DNA of 64,000 nucleotides from Symbiodinium natans. Taxonomy: Eukaryota; Sar; Dinophyceae; Suessiales; Symbiodiniaceae. The DNA lies in assembly GCA_905221605.1 (NCBI GenBank), contig CAJNDS010002120.1:344501-408500 (forward strand). The letters run 5' to 3'. The notes below the pieces were generated by a model. The model searched no databases. It was not told the DNA's origin and saw nothing but the letters and a program-made list of their open reading frames with translations. Each line of letters opens with the position of its first letter. Positions within the stretch are counted from its first letter, which is position 1. This document shows positions 38,613 through 48,342 of this stretch, piece after piece. The translations under genes and the position numbers were made by a program.

Positions 38613-39343
38613 CTGACCCACCAGGCACCTGCCTTCGTGTCACAGGTTTCCGTGCTCCTGCACAAAATGCCCCGGCGAGTCTCGCCACGAACTAAGGTTT
38701 TGGGCCAAAGAAAAACAAATAATGCACGAACACCTGCTGCAATGACCACATCTGTGCCTACCACCGATACTCTGCGGTGCCGATCCTTCCTTTCCTTGTT
38801 GATACACGTCACGTGGCTGCACGGCCCTTCTCGGCCAGCCCTCGTGGGCTCTATACTTCTCGTGAGAGCACTTCTGGCTCGAGCTTTCGGCTCAGAATCA
38901 AAAACACGACCTAGGTCGTGTGATCAAGCTTGCACAGAAAAACAAGTCCCAAAACGATTCTCCAACACTGCACTGCATCTCGATGCACATACGTCTGTCA
39001 TTTGTCGTGAGGTTACCAAACAAATGCACTTCTCCTCTAACCAAAACAAAGTACCCAACAAAAAGCCTCGACAACAGGCAACTAGGCCCGAGGCGAGATC
39101 TGCACCCGAATGTATCAAGCACTCTGAGCTCAGGGCCGCCAACATCGCAGATGCCACGATCCAATGGTATTACATGTATCCTGATGTTAACCAGAACAGC
39201 ATGAGCAAAAATAGTCTCTACAAGTGCTCGAACATATAAGGTTTGCCAGCATTCAGCCAAACTCAAACCGATGCACTGTTTTCTCTTGCCCTTTCTGACA
39301 AGGTTTCGTCTATGGACAGTCACATCTGTCTCGAATTCACCAG
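38613..39343. other. Stretch without a supportable gene inside element A
   Basis: Long frames are open on both strands here (a 200-codon plus frame and a 191-codon minus frame that overlaps the next ORF), but neither shows a motif. Confidence 0.4.
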
Positions 39344-39862
39344 TCATGGTGAGTACGGACCAGGCCTCCGGCCAGGCCTGAAATGCCTCATGCGAATCGC
39401 TAACGATGGGAACTGAGGTGGAGGCATGGGCTCCCGGTTGTACATCCTGATCCCCGCGATCGTGAGGGACCACACCATCATGTCTGCATGAAGTCGGAAT
39501 GACTCCTGAAGGTGCCTAAGTAAATCAAACTGCAGCTCAACCATGTGTCGCAAAGCGTGGATCGCCTGAAAGAGCTGTTCGACATCACAGCCAAGAACTG
39601 ACATTGATGTCTGCTGCTGACTCTGAAACGTCAAAAACGACTCGCGAGCCTTGCGAATGTCACCTTCCAAAGATGCAATGTGTTGTAAACATCGGCGAAG
39701 ACGAGAATGATGTTCCATAATTTTCGTATCAATCTCCCACAAAGCAACTCTATCATATTCACAGAAGCTGAAAGGACGATCTGCATGAGTCTCCACAGTG
39801 GAGTCTTCCATGGGATGATTCTCGTCAATATGACGGGCTAACGAATCCCTGAGGGCAGTCAT
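39344..39862 (-). CDS. Element A small helical ORF 2
   Basis: ATG at 39862, 172 residues. The central part is a helix with heptad-like spacing (WEIDTKIMEHHSRLRRCLQH, IASLEGDIRKARESFLTF, IHALRHMVELQFDLLRHLQ), probably a coiled coil. The tail is Pro/Arg-rich. No family recognised. Same strand as the rest of element A, between ORF 1 and the ART-like gene. Confidence 0.5.
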   Translation of the reverse strand: MTALRDSLARHIDENHPMEDSTVETHADRPFSFCEYDRVALWEIDTKIMEHHSRLRRCLQHIASLEGDIRKARESFLTFQSQQQTSMSVLGCDVEQLFQAIHALRHMVELQFDLLRHLQESFRLHADMMVWSLTIAGIRMYNREPMPPPQFPSLAIRMRHFRPGRRPGPYSP

Positions 39863-39993
39863 AAGTACCAACCCCCTGAAGCACTTCGAGCCTCAAAGAA
39901 AAACACGAGGTGCAAAACACGTGTCCCTGATCCACATAAAAACTGCAGAAAGAAATGAGCAGCACTCAGGGCCAGGCTCATACTGTCTCCGGC

Positions 39994-40260
39994 TCATGGA
40001 AAAAGAGCATGGAAAGCTGATCGAAAACGTCTCACGAACGACTCCAGCCAAGATAAGCGTGCATCACTTTGTTGAACACGTGCTTCCAACACACGCAAGC
40101 GACTGGATATGTCTTCAAGGGCTCGACTGAGTTCACCAAGTTCATCTTGATGCCTTTCACACATAGCATGCACATCAACCACATGCCGATGCACCAAACT
40201 GACTGTGCCAGTCCCACTAGAGGACGGTGTCTGGGGCTCCGAAGCTGCACCATCTGCCAT
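39994..40260 (-). CDS. Element A small coiled-coil ORF 1
   Basis: ATG at 40260 in a good context (GAGCCATGG), 88 residues. A Ser/Thr-rich start is followed by an uninterrupted amphipathic helix (ELGELSRALEDISSRLRVLE, ARVQQSDARLSWLESFVRRF). It starts 20 bases inside A1 on the coding side and is the first ORF of element A. An oligomerising gag-like or regulatory role is possible but not shown. Confidence 0.5.
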   Translation of the reverse strand: MADGAASEPQTPSSSGTGTVSLVHRHVVDVHAMCERHQDELGELSRALEDISSRLRVLEARVQQSDARLSWLESFVRRFRSAFHALFP

Positions 40261-40279
40261 GGCTCAAGCTAACCCCCCT

Positions 40280-40536
40280 TTTTTCGAAAACGATCTATCA
40301 GCCTCTAAGAGCACTTTCCGGGCATCCTGCCCTCTGAGAGGTCCCGCTGCGACGGGTGTATAAGTAAATACAAATCCTGCACGAACAAGCATAAAACTGA
40401 TTGAGCAGTGGAAATAAGTTGTGCAAAAAGGCAAGCACTGAAACAACAAGCAAATGTTTTGTTCACCACAACATTTTGATGTTGTTTCCTTTGAACAATA
40501 AAGCTCTATCTTCTCCAGGCATTCGAAGAACGATAC
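40280..40536 (-). repeat. Element A repeat A1 (outer end)
   Basis: 257 bases repeated as A2 at 15545-15801, one difference. Host coding sequence begins at 40537 in exact codon phase. Confidence 0.92.
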
Positions 40537-42909
40537 GGAACGCGTACTGCTGGGCATGACCTGCATTGGAGGCAGCTCTTGCTCATCAACCCCCCACTCA
40601 GGGATGCCGTCCGGAATGGGGATACTCCTGTATCTTGTCATTGAGGTTTGGGCCGCAAGCCACATCACCCGGACAGCTTCCTGGATTTGCCTGTACTGCA
40701 CAACACCTTCGTCCTTATACTGAAAGGGGAAGGAGGTAACTGCCGCACGCAGGGCCGAAGGATCAGGGCCCTTGGGGGTGCCATGACAGTACATCTTAAA
40801 CCAGAAGCTGTTGAGTCGCTGCTTGGTTGGATGTTTGGCTCGCATGAGCCCCTTAATGGCAGCCCAATGAGCAGTGGCTGCGTCATACCACGCATTTTGG
40901 GGACGTCGGGGCCCATGCTTGGTGGGTGTGGTGCTGATCCCTTTCCAATGCGCATCAAAGATGACTGGCAGCCGGAAAGGGGCGGAGACATCCACTTCTC
41001 GCAAAGCTGCAAGGTCAGTGGTTCGCAGCTCCGAGAAGCGCCAATCATTCACCTGTGCCTCGGGTTCGTCCTCCGCGTCCGATATGTCATCCATCGGGCA
41101 GGGAGAGCCTTCGTTAGTTTCGGAAGAGATGCTGACGACCTCCGGCGAGGTTGCTGCAGTGTTTGCTTCCACAGGCGCAGCCAAGGGCGAGGAGAGCAGG
41201 CACTCTAATGGCAACACTCGCCGTAGAAAGACAGCCATTCTGTGAGAAGTGTCAGGCCATTCCAAGTTATAAACTGACCAAAAATGTTCAATGTTTTGGT
41301 TGGCCACCGAGGCTGCAAGAGCAAGCCTGATGGCGTCAAGGAAATGGGCAGGGGGGAGGTCCGGCCTAAATTCTTGATAGTGCCTTTTCCCAAGTGTCTC
41401 TGTGCCCTGCAGCGTGATGCCTAGGAACGTGTTCAGGCTGGGCTGGGCAAGCCTGGCCGTTTCCACGTCCGTGTGCTGAGCAGCTGCGGCCCATGCCTGC
41501 AAGGCTTCTTGGGAGGCTTGGCCAGTGACTTGTGGCAGTCCACTGTGCGCGTCCATCACATATTTGGTAGTGGGGCACTTGGGACACCGATAAGCTCGGC
41601 CAGCCAAGAAGGCCACCATGGCTGCAGGCGGCACATTGATCTGCAGGTCAGTAATTTTATTGTCAGATTCAGGAAAACCAATCACAATGGGCAGCCCTGC
41701 CGTACGCTCCAGGGGACCTTTTTGGTGGGACTCGAATGCGAGCAGAAGTGCACCCAGCCAATAATCTGGGTCAGCGTAGCTGAGCATTGCAGGAAAGCTG
41801 GCATTGATGACACTCGGCAAGTCCGACACCGCAGAGAAAAGGTCCGCGATGTACTGCGCTGTGGTAAGAAAGCCATACCCCACCAGGGACTCCGAAAGCC
41901 TTGCTTGGTCCAGCTGCGGGGCCGGGCAATCCAACATCGCAGCAAGGTCGACATGCTGCAATGCCCCCGACAATCTAAGGCACTGCGTGATGATAGGGTC
42001 ATAAACCTTCAAATACGCTGCCGGAAACGTTTCAGGCAGATGCAGTAGCGTGTCAGCGATTCCGATTAGCATGTCCGAGTTTTGCAGCTGGTTCGGTATG
42101 CCGCTCAAAAACACCTCATAGGCCCGATATGCCCGGAGCTGCTGGCAGTGTGTTGTGAGGTGTTGCGAGTCACGCAGGTTCATGTAGGGCCGAGGTTTGA
42201 CATTCTTACCAAAGTGATGTCCCGCTGCAAGTGCGCGCCACATGAGATCACAGACCGAGACTGTGTCGCTCTGCATGATGGGTGCGCAGGCTGGGGCGCT
42301 GGGATCGCGGGTGCCGCTGGGCTCGCTAGGCCCTCGAGGCTTGGCTTTTGGTTTTGGTGGTTCCAGCTGCTGAGAGCCGTCTTTGTCCAAAGCGAGAGGC
42401 CGACTTTCCTTGCGAGCTTGGACAGCGGGCACAGGCCTGGCGGGGCTGGGCGTCGGGCCATGGGGAGGCATAGGGAGATACGATTTTGGTTCCGTCAGGC
42501 CTAGTGAGTCCGTGGGAGACTTAGCGCAAGGGGGCTGTGACGCCTCAACCGTCCTAATCCCATCCGGAGATGTTGCGTGCGTGGGCCGTGTCCGGGGGCT
42601 GGGTGGACGTCGTACGCCAGGCGGCGGGTCCCTAATGTTGCCGCCACTACGGGGTGGACATGAGGCGGCGCTACCCCCTCCGATCCTGTGAGCAACTTCC
42701 CTTGAGGGAGTCGTCCCACAAGCATCCAGAGCAGTAGGACTCGCGGCCGGCACAACCGCAGGCGCTTTCGTTGCAGGCTCCTTCGTCAGTTGTCCTCTCT
42801 CCCGCGTTGGGGTGCCGCAAGGGGTTCGGGAAACGTCCCGTTTAGCTGGCGGAGGCGGAGCCCCCCGCGGCCCGAGGCTTGAGCCATGGTGTACCCCACC
42901 GCTCGCCAT
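40537..42909 (-). CDS. Unknown gene 'e' of the compact ORF cluster, 3' end interrupted by element A
   Basis: ATG at 42909 (MASGGVHHGSS), 791 codons to the element A junction; 19 more codons follow at 14730-14671 if A is removed. The N-terminal 220 residues are Pro/Arg-rich and low in complexity. The rest is globular with a possible zinc pair (YRCPKCPTTKY) and conserved blocks such as LRTTDLAALREVDVSAPF and NAWYDAATAHWAAIKGL. A decayed paralogue at 63.5-64.0 kb keeps the C-terminal part, which shows the frame is real. No known family. The start overlaps the end of the upstream ORF by 68 bases in another frame. Confidence 0.65.
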
Positions 42910-43624
42910 GGCGCGCGTTGGTGGTAGCCTCGCCTTGGGCTGGCGACTGCTGCGGCGTAGGAACCTCGACTGCAGTAGCAGCAACCACGTCGGGACTGTT
43001 ACTACCCGCGGGCACAGGGCTGTTTCCCGGGGAGTCCACATCAATCGCAGTTTCGGAGGCAGCCTTACTCGTGCGAACAGGTAGGAGGTGAAGACCGCGG
43101 GGGGCTCGCATTATGCCGGCCTTATGCTCGAAAGCCGGGTCAGCGCGTTGAGCAGATCCCCGCTTGGGCGGCATCCTAATGTTGGTGTCCCCTAGCAAGC
43201 AGGTGAGGTACTGGGCGACCCCATCTCCTTCCCTCACCGGCTGGAAGGGGACACAATACACCGCATTGGGCAGGGGCTCCAGGACGAAGCCGCGCGTTTG
43301 CAGACTAGCAATGGTGCCCGAGTAAGAGTTGGAGGTGAAAGAGGGACTCCCCCATCCTTCTTGCCGAAGTGTGCGGTAAAAAACTTCCCGCTTGTCTCCC
43401 CAGGTGGCCTTCAAAGCCCACGCTTGGTGCAGGGGTGGTGTTTCAAAGAGGTCCAGCCCAACTTTGCGTTCCGCAGGCAGCACGATGCTGGCTACTGTCC
43501 GTTCTCGGAAGGCTTGCTTGTGTAATGCCGTTGCAATGCCAGGGCCGTCCATGCTCCACAAGCTGGCTTGTGTGCGCACATATTCAGCGCATTCAATTAG
43601 GCCCCCGGTTGCGCAGGCCGCCAT
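42842..43624 (-). CDS. Unknown gene 'd' of the compact ORF cluster
   Basis: ATG at 43624 (MAACATGGLIECAEY), 260 residues. Starts 20 bases after the stop of the upstream ORF and overlaps the next one. The first 170 residues look globular (PAERKVGLDLFETPPLHQAW, LRQEGWGSPSFTSNSY), the rest is Ser/Pro/Ala-rich. No motif recognised. Confidence 0.5.
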   Translation of the reverse strand: MAACATGGLIECAEYVRTQASLWSMDGPGIATALHKQAFRERTVASIVLPAERKVGLDLFETPPLHQAWALKATWGDKREVFYRTLRQEGWGSPSFTSNSYSGTIASLQTRGFVLEPLPNAVYCVPFQPVREGDGVAQYLTCLLGDTNIRMPPKRGSAQRADPAFEHKAGIMRAPRGLHLLPVRTSKAASETAIDVDSPGNSPVPAGSNSPDVVAATAVEVPTPQQSPAQGEATTNARHGERWGTPWLKPRAAGGSASAS

Positions 43625-43646
43625 TTGGAAGCATGCACCTATACCA

Positions 43647-44336
43647 TCAGAGTAGTGCGGTGCCACGAACACCAAAGCCCCACGTAAGGAAGGCGGGACC
43701 AACCGCGAGCGCAAAGATGCTGGCTCGAGTCCTCGGATCGTGCTCGTTGCTCAACGAGTCATGGGACAGGCGTAGACACTCCGCATGCCACAGCGCAGGA
43801 GTCCGGGCGTCCTCTTGGCCGGGCAGCGGAGAGTCAGGCAGCGTAGCTAACACGCCACTCAGCAGCGTCGGCGTCCATTCTTGGCGATAGGATTGTTCCT
43901 CCGCAAGCCAAAGGTTGAGGAAGCTTTGCAAGGGGTTGGAAGCCCCTGGACCCGCAGTCAGCGATGCCTGCGCAACTTGCGCTTCGTGCTCTCTGAAGAC
44001 TTGGCAGACCTCCGGGTGAATGAGCTGTGCCCATGTGTCGTGCCAGTTCCCTCTCACCACTAGCCCGATAAGGAGGACAAGCACTAAATCTGTGAGAAAG
44101 CCCGGCAACCACTGTGGCTGCCGGATGGCATCAAGAGGCGAGTCTTCTAGCGGAACGCCCAATGCAACATGCTGCCTTTCCCTAGGCATGTGTAGCAGAG
44201 CATCCCAAAGCGGGGTAGAGGCTCCTCCGGGCAGAACCTCAAGCTGGCTGACTCTCGGCAGTGAGGGTCGTTGTGCGAATTGGTTGTGCTGTTCATCAGT
44301 CAAGAGCAGGGCAATGGTTATATTGACTGGCTGCAT
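43647..44336 (-). CDS. Unknown gene 'c' of the compact ORF cluster
   Basis: ATG at 44336 (MQPVNITIALLLTDE), four bases after the stop of the preceding ORF (TAAGGCCATG); an in-frame ATG at 44423 would overlap it. About 229 residues. A hydrophobic segment FLTDLVLVLLIGLVV may cross a membrane, followed by a Trp-rich helical part. Ends with TGA at 43647. No family recognised. Confidence 0.5.
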   Translation of the reverse strand: MQPVNITIALLLTDEQHNQFAQRPSLPRVSQLEVLPGGASTPLWDALLHMPRERQHVALGVPLEDSPLDAIRQPQWLPGFLTDLVLVLLIGLVVRGNWHDTWAQLIHPEVCQVFREHEAQVAQASLTAGPGASNPLQSFLNLWLAEEQSYRQEWTPTLLSGVLATLPDSPLPGQEDARTPALWHAECLRLSHDSLSNEHDPRTRASIFALAVGPAFLTWGFGVRGTALL

Positions 44337-44340
44337 GGCC

Positions 44341-47300
44341 TTACTTTCTCCAGGGCCGGTGAGAAGCTTCTTCGGGGCACGGAGCTCTATAAACATGCCT
44401 GGGTAGTACTGGGTAGGCCACATCCCCCTTGTCTTCTCTCAAGGTAACCAGCAAAGCAGTGCCCTTGGCCGGCACTTTACCAGCGACAGCAAACCACTTT
44501 GTAGCCCAGTCAGGGACATCCGCCAACTCCGGTGTAAGGAGCATGACCGATGCCCTTGGGTAAACTCGATGGAGAAGGCAGATTGGCCACGTATGCGTGC
44601 CGGGCTTTATCGCCACGGGGGTGGCGGCCCGCTTGACCGCAGCTTGCTCTGGGTAGTGATACTGTTCCGAGGGCTCCTCCTCGATTTCTGCTTCCGAGGC
44701 CATGGCTAAAAACTGATAACCCAGCATGTCAACCAGGCGCTCTAACGACAGGTGGGGGAGCCACATACCCAAAACTAGTTTCATCGTGGGACCAAGTTCA
44801 TGATACGAGGGCGGCAAATCAGCCAGATGCGGCTTGGCATCCATCAGGAGGACTTGGGTACAGTCAGCACGGAGACTTGCAATGCTCCGGTTCTCAGCGG
44901 AAGGTATCCGGAGAAAAGCCTCCATATCGGGGCGTCTGATTTGCCGTCCCAGCACGGAGTTGATGAAAGTTTTAGACTTATCCGAAAGCTGGACAGAGCC
45001 ACACGCAACCCCCATCAAACCTGCTCGCACTGTGCGATCCATCCAGGGGTCGGCCAAACCGCAAATCTTTTTAGTCAATTCCTTATGCACATAATCCCCC
45101 GGCGTGAGCTGGAATAGCTCTTCACTGTGGACAAAGTGACCATAAGAGTGTCCACCACTGCCAAGTGACTCAGGTCCAGTGAAGTAGTAGAGACGCGCTC
45201 CCGCGCCGATCGCTTGCGTCCTTGCTGCCTGGCTGGGCCGGAAGATACAAAGCTGGTCGCTCTCATGATGGACAAAACTAACAGCGTGCCGTAGTTCCGA
45301 ACCCAGGATATATTGCAGCATGGCCCGTGGCATGGCAACGCCGCCCAAGCGTGCCTTGATGTGGACAAAATCGCCCTTGCAGTCAGGAAGCTTTTGGCGC
45401 TCATGCCAAGCGATAGCCACAGCAGCGCCCGTATACGACCCAGCAGAGAAGCCCGTAACGCACAGTTTGCACTCGCCAGCTCTACCTGCGGCGAGGCCCA
45501 CATGTAGGGCGGTCAGCGCGGCAGTATGTGGCATGTGCAAGTGGGCCAGGGCAGGGCACATTGTCAAGGAGGCTTCTACCGAGCTGATTCTAGCACGAAC
45601 CGCCGCTGGCAGACCGCATCCTTCGACCTGAGGGTACAGAGCACGTGCCCATAGCTGGGCGGCTTGTGGCAGGAGCAACAATGCATGTGCGGCATTACCG
45701 CTGGTCGAAAGCAACAACGGGCGTTGTGTGTCCTCAAATCGGACCTTTTCGCCCTGGTTGTCCCGGACTGTTTCCATTTCTAAGCCAGTGAGTGCATAGG
45801 AATTGGCTGTGTGAATGATGCTACCCGACACAGTGGGGGGCGTATTCTCAGCCTTCCCATTCATCCCGCTAATGAAGAGCGACCGACATTCCCCTGAGGG
45901 GGTTAGGTGAGGCTTTGGGGGCGGGTACTGGTAGGCAGGAAAGGCAAAGGCTGCCAGGGCTTGTTGCACACGCATGGCTAGTCCATCATCCCAGTATTGA
46001 CTGAGGCCCAACGGCGTGACCTTTATGTCTGCAGCGAAGAGAGGCCACGGCAGATCCGCCTGGGCCAGCCAAGCATGCGCAGCGGCAGCAAGAAGAGCAA
46101 GCGGCCCAGTTGGGGTATTGGGTCGACTGCGCCATTTCGGGGTGGCCCTGCAGGAAGATAGGGCATCTTTCTTCCAAAACATGAGGACCCCAGAAAAAAA
46201 CTGGAGCCGCACTGGTCCACTGCCCTTTTTCCCAACAGAGGCCCACAGAGGGACGGTGTTCCCGTTGCCCCAGACCGACTCGGGTAGAGTAGGCAGCCGT
46301 ACCACACTCCCCCACTGCGGCAGGATGTTTTTGCCTTTGGCACCATATCCATGCACAAAAGGAGGGGGTACAACCTCGGCGCATCGGTTCGCCATGAAGA
46401 AGTCAGGACCAGGTAGGATTGCCAAACGAGAGTGCGAGCCGCCATAACCCCTGAGCAAGGGAAGAAATCCCTGTTCATATGGGCCTTGCCCCCATGTTTT
46501 GACCCCTCTGACCTGCCTGACTGGGGAGGCGCCAAACTGGATGTCTGGCTCTGGCCGGCCGGCAGTAAGGTCGGCCGTTTTCCACGCAACTTCATGTATG
46601 TATCTTCCTAAAAGTGCCCACGCAAACACAAAGTCAGAGTGCTTGTGAGCAGTGGTTCCGGCAAGAGGGGTGTTGCGTAGACATTGCCGATAATGGATCT
46701 GGTCCAACGGCACCTGCTCATGCATACCAGGCAATGGAGTGGGCACTTCACTGGGCATGATGACTAGCTGCAGGGCTCGGCTCAACGCAGTATCAATTGA
46801 GGTCACCGCACTAGCGACGTTGCCAGGGATGCAGAAGCGAGGGGGCCGGGGATTTTGGCCGTCCGGAGCATTCGGGTAGAAGAGGACCAATCCCCCATTT
46901 GCTTCAAGCTGGTCCTCGGACGCACAAACCATGCCAATTGAGTTTGGCGATCGGGCCCCACACGGTATGGACCCGTCCGGCGAGCAACTCCACGGCGAGG
47001 CTGGAAGCGAGCCACAGGGCTGTGTCTCGTCCGTCTCGACTTCCATGCAGCCCAGTGACTCCGTCGAGAGGGTATTGGGCAATAGATCGAGGACTGCAAA
47101 CCTTCGCAGCTCTTCGGCTTCCCACCTGGCAGTGAACAAGGTGTCATGGTCAAGCAACATCAAGACCACCCCTGGCGCAAGGATTCTGAGGACTGCCAGA
47201 ATTTCGGGCCCCGCCCACGTAAAGTGCACAGAAGCTAGCCCCGCTTCCTTGGTGTTAACCAAGATGGGAAACCACCTCTCCTTAAACGGGCCTTCCCACT

Positions 47301-48342
47301 GCATGCGTGCTACCAAATGCCGGACAAAGTAGGGGAAGTGCGGAATAGACAAGAAGCAGCGACTATCCGTGACCAAGAGCAGGACATGGGCTCCTGCGGA
47401 CTCAGCAGCCCGGAGCTGTGGAAGTAGGCAGCCGAGTAATGCATTGTAGTCAATCTCTGGGTGGAGACCTTGCGGCTCAGGCGGTTCGCCGGAGATGGCT
47501 CCCGAGGCCAGTTTCAATGGCAGTATGCCGCTAGGGGTGGGCTCAGGGAAATTCTGATTACTTTCTAGTGCCTGCGCGAGATCATCAGGCTCCTGAGGCC
47601 CCGGCACATGGTCAGCACTGAGCGTGCGAAGCTGGCATATAGCCTGCATTGCGGTCGCCGCAAGGACCTGTGGACCTGGGTGGCTAGGGACCTGCCACGG
47701 TGGCAGGTCGGCTGCCACTGGCGCGGGAGATGGCCTCCCATGTGGAACTCGCGGCTCGATCCTACTGACCTCACCCACTGGGTATTCTCCAACACGTGGA
47801 GGAATCGGCGGTACGGGAGGGCGAGGACTATTATCCGGCCAGCAGACCCTAGGTGGATTAGGTGATGGAGTTTGCCAGGGCCCGGGAGACAGGGCTGTCT
47901 CCCTACCCGCTCCTTGTTCGGTGACAACACTCGCCCAAGGGGGAAGGTCTATCGCGTCACCAGGCAAAGCACTGTGCGTGGACACCGCTCGCCCCACGAG
48001 GGCACTGCCATGCGGCATGATGCCGATGCCTGGCCTCCATGCATGCAGGAGAAAACAGCGAACCGTGGGTTGCCGGGCGAAGCATACGGCGTTGCTGTTT
48101 CTCAAAAAGGCAGAATGGTCCAGACACAACAAGGGTTGTATTTCCGGCGGAAAATATCGGCACCAACCGGCAGCATCGAATTCGTGAGGCAGGATGACGC
48201 CGGCTTGCATCTGCCTGGTCATTGCGATATCACTGGTCCCTAAAGTGGCAAGTGCAGTGAGTTGCCCTCTCCTGGCAACGTGGACTTGGAGCACTTGCGC
48301 TCCAACCCGGATCGCGTACGGTTGACAGGCATACGACTCCAT
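44341..48342 (-). CDS. Unknown gene 'b' with alpha/beta-hydrolase-like and possible glycosyltransferase-like segments
   Basis: ATG at 48342 (MESYACQPYAIRV), 1,333 residues, no stop. The N-terminal 300 residues include a Pro-rich region. Around residue 395 VVLMLLDHDTLFTARW has a hydrophobic strand ending in DxD, as in nucleotide-sugar transferases (weak). Around 970 LCVTGFSAGSYTGAAVAIAW is a nucleophile elbow G-x-S-x-G, with Asp in HHESDQLCIF (about 1027) and His in GGHSYGHFVHSEEL (about 1064). Ser-Asp-His in this order and spacing fits an alpha/beta-hydrolase. Substrate and role unknown. The frame is intron-free over 4 kb and is followed within four bases by gene 'c'. Confidence 0.65.
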   Translation of the reverse strand: MESYACQPYAIRVGAQVLQVHVARRGQLTALATLGTSDIAMTRQMQAGVILPHEFDAAGWCRYFPPEIQPLLCLDHSAFLRNSNAVCFARQPTVRCFLLHAWRPGIGIMPHGSALVGRAVSTHSALPGDAIDLPPWASVVTEQGAGRETALSPGPWQTPSPNPPRVCWPDNSPRPPVPPIPPRVGEYPVGEVSRIEPRVPHGRPSPAPVAADLPPWQVPSHPGPQVLAATAMQAICQLRTLSADHVPGPQEPDDLAQALESNQNFPEPTPSGILPLKLASGAISGEPPEPQGLHPEIDYNALLGCLLPQLRAAESAGAHVLLLVTDSRCFLSIPHFPYFVRHLVARMQWEGPFKERWFPILVNTKEAGLASVHFTWAGPEILAVLRILAPGVVLMLLDHDTLFTARWEAEELRRFAVLDLLPNTLSTESLGCMEVETDETQPCGSLPASPWSCSPDGSIPCGARSPNSIGMVCASEDQLEANGGLVLFYPNAPDGQNPRPPRFCIPGNVASAVTSIDTALSRALQLVIMPSEVPTPLPGMHEQVPLDQIHYRQCLRNTPLAGTTAHKHSDFVFAWALLGRYIHEVAWKTADLTAGRPEPDIQFGASPVRQVRGVKTWGQGPYEQGFLPLLRGYGGSHSRLAILPGPDFFMANRCAEVVPPPFVHGYGAKGKNILPQWGSVVRLPTLPESVWGNGNTVPLWASVGKKGSGPVRLQFFSGVLMFWKKDALSSCRATPKWRSRPNTPTGPLALLAAAAHAWLAQADLPWPLFAADIKVTPLGLSQYWDDGLAMRVQQALAAFAFPAYQYPPPKPHLTPSGECRSLFISGMNGKAENTPPTVSGSIIHTANSYALTGLEMETVRDNQGEKVRFEDTQRPLLLSTSGNAAHALLLLPQAAQLWARALYPQVEGCGLPAAVRARISSVEASLTMCPALAHLHMPHTAALTALHVGLAAGRAGECKLCVTGFSAGSYTGAAVAIAWHERQKLPDCKGDFVHIKARLGGVAMPRAMLQYILGSELRHAVSFVHHESDQLCIFRPSQAARTQAIGAGARLYYFTGPESLGSGGHSYGHFVHSEELFQLTPGDYVHKELTKKICGLADPWMDRTVRAGLMGVACGSVQLSDKSKTFINSVLGRQIRRPDMEAFLRIPSAENRSIASLRADCTQVLLMDAKPHLADLPPSYHELGPTMKLVLGMWLPHLSLERLVDMLGYQFLAMASEAEIEEEPSEQYHYPEQAAVKRAATPVAIKPGTHTWPICLLHRVYPRASVMLLTPELADVPDWATKWFAVAGKVPAKGTALLVTLREDKGDVAYPVLPRHVYRAPCPEEASHRPWRK

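Larger units (their letters stand above)
14731..40536 (-). mobile_element. Element A: outer YR retrotransposon, about 11.2 kb without its two nested inserts
   Basis: In minus-strand order the element has A1 (40536-40280), ORFs, B1 (16039-15802), A2 (15801-15545), a spacer, and B2 (14968-14731). A1 and A2 differ by one base in 257, B1 and B2 by one in 238. This is the split-direct-repeat plan of Ngaro/PAT-type YR retrotransposons. It encodes, in order, two small ORFs, an ART-like protein, a tyrosine recombinase, a gag-like zinc-finger protein, and a methyltransferase-like/RT/RNase H polyprotein. No target duplication is seen at 14730/40537, as expected for recombinase insertion. Two younger elements interrupt it: copia and element B. 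Confidence 0.88.

Noticed and set aside
38637-39239. 200-codon plus-strand ORF
   Set aside because: Antisense to element A, no motif, overlaps an equally long minus frame.
40264-40536. C-terminal tail of gene 'e' reading through A1 to a stop at 40264
   Set aside because: The tail is repeat A1 of element A; the same bases lie at 15545-15801 outside any gene 'e' copy.
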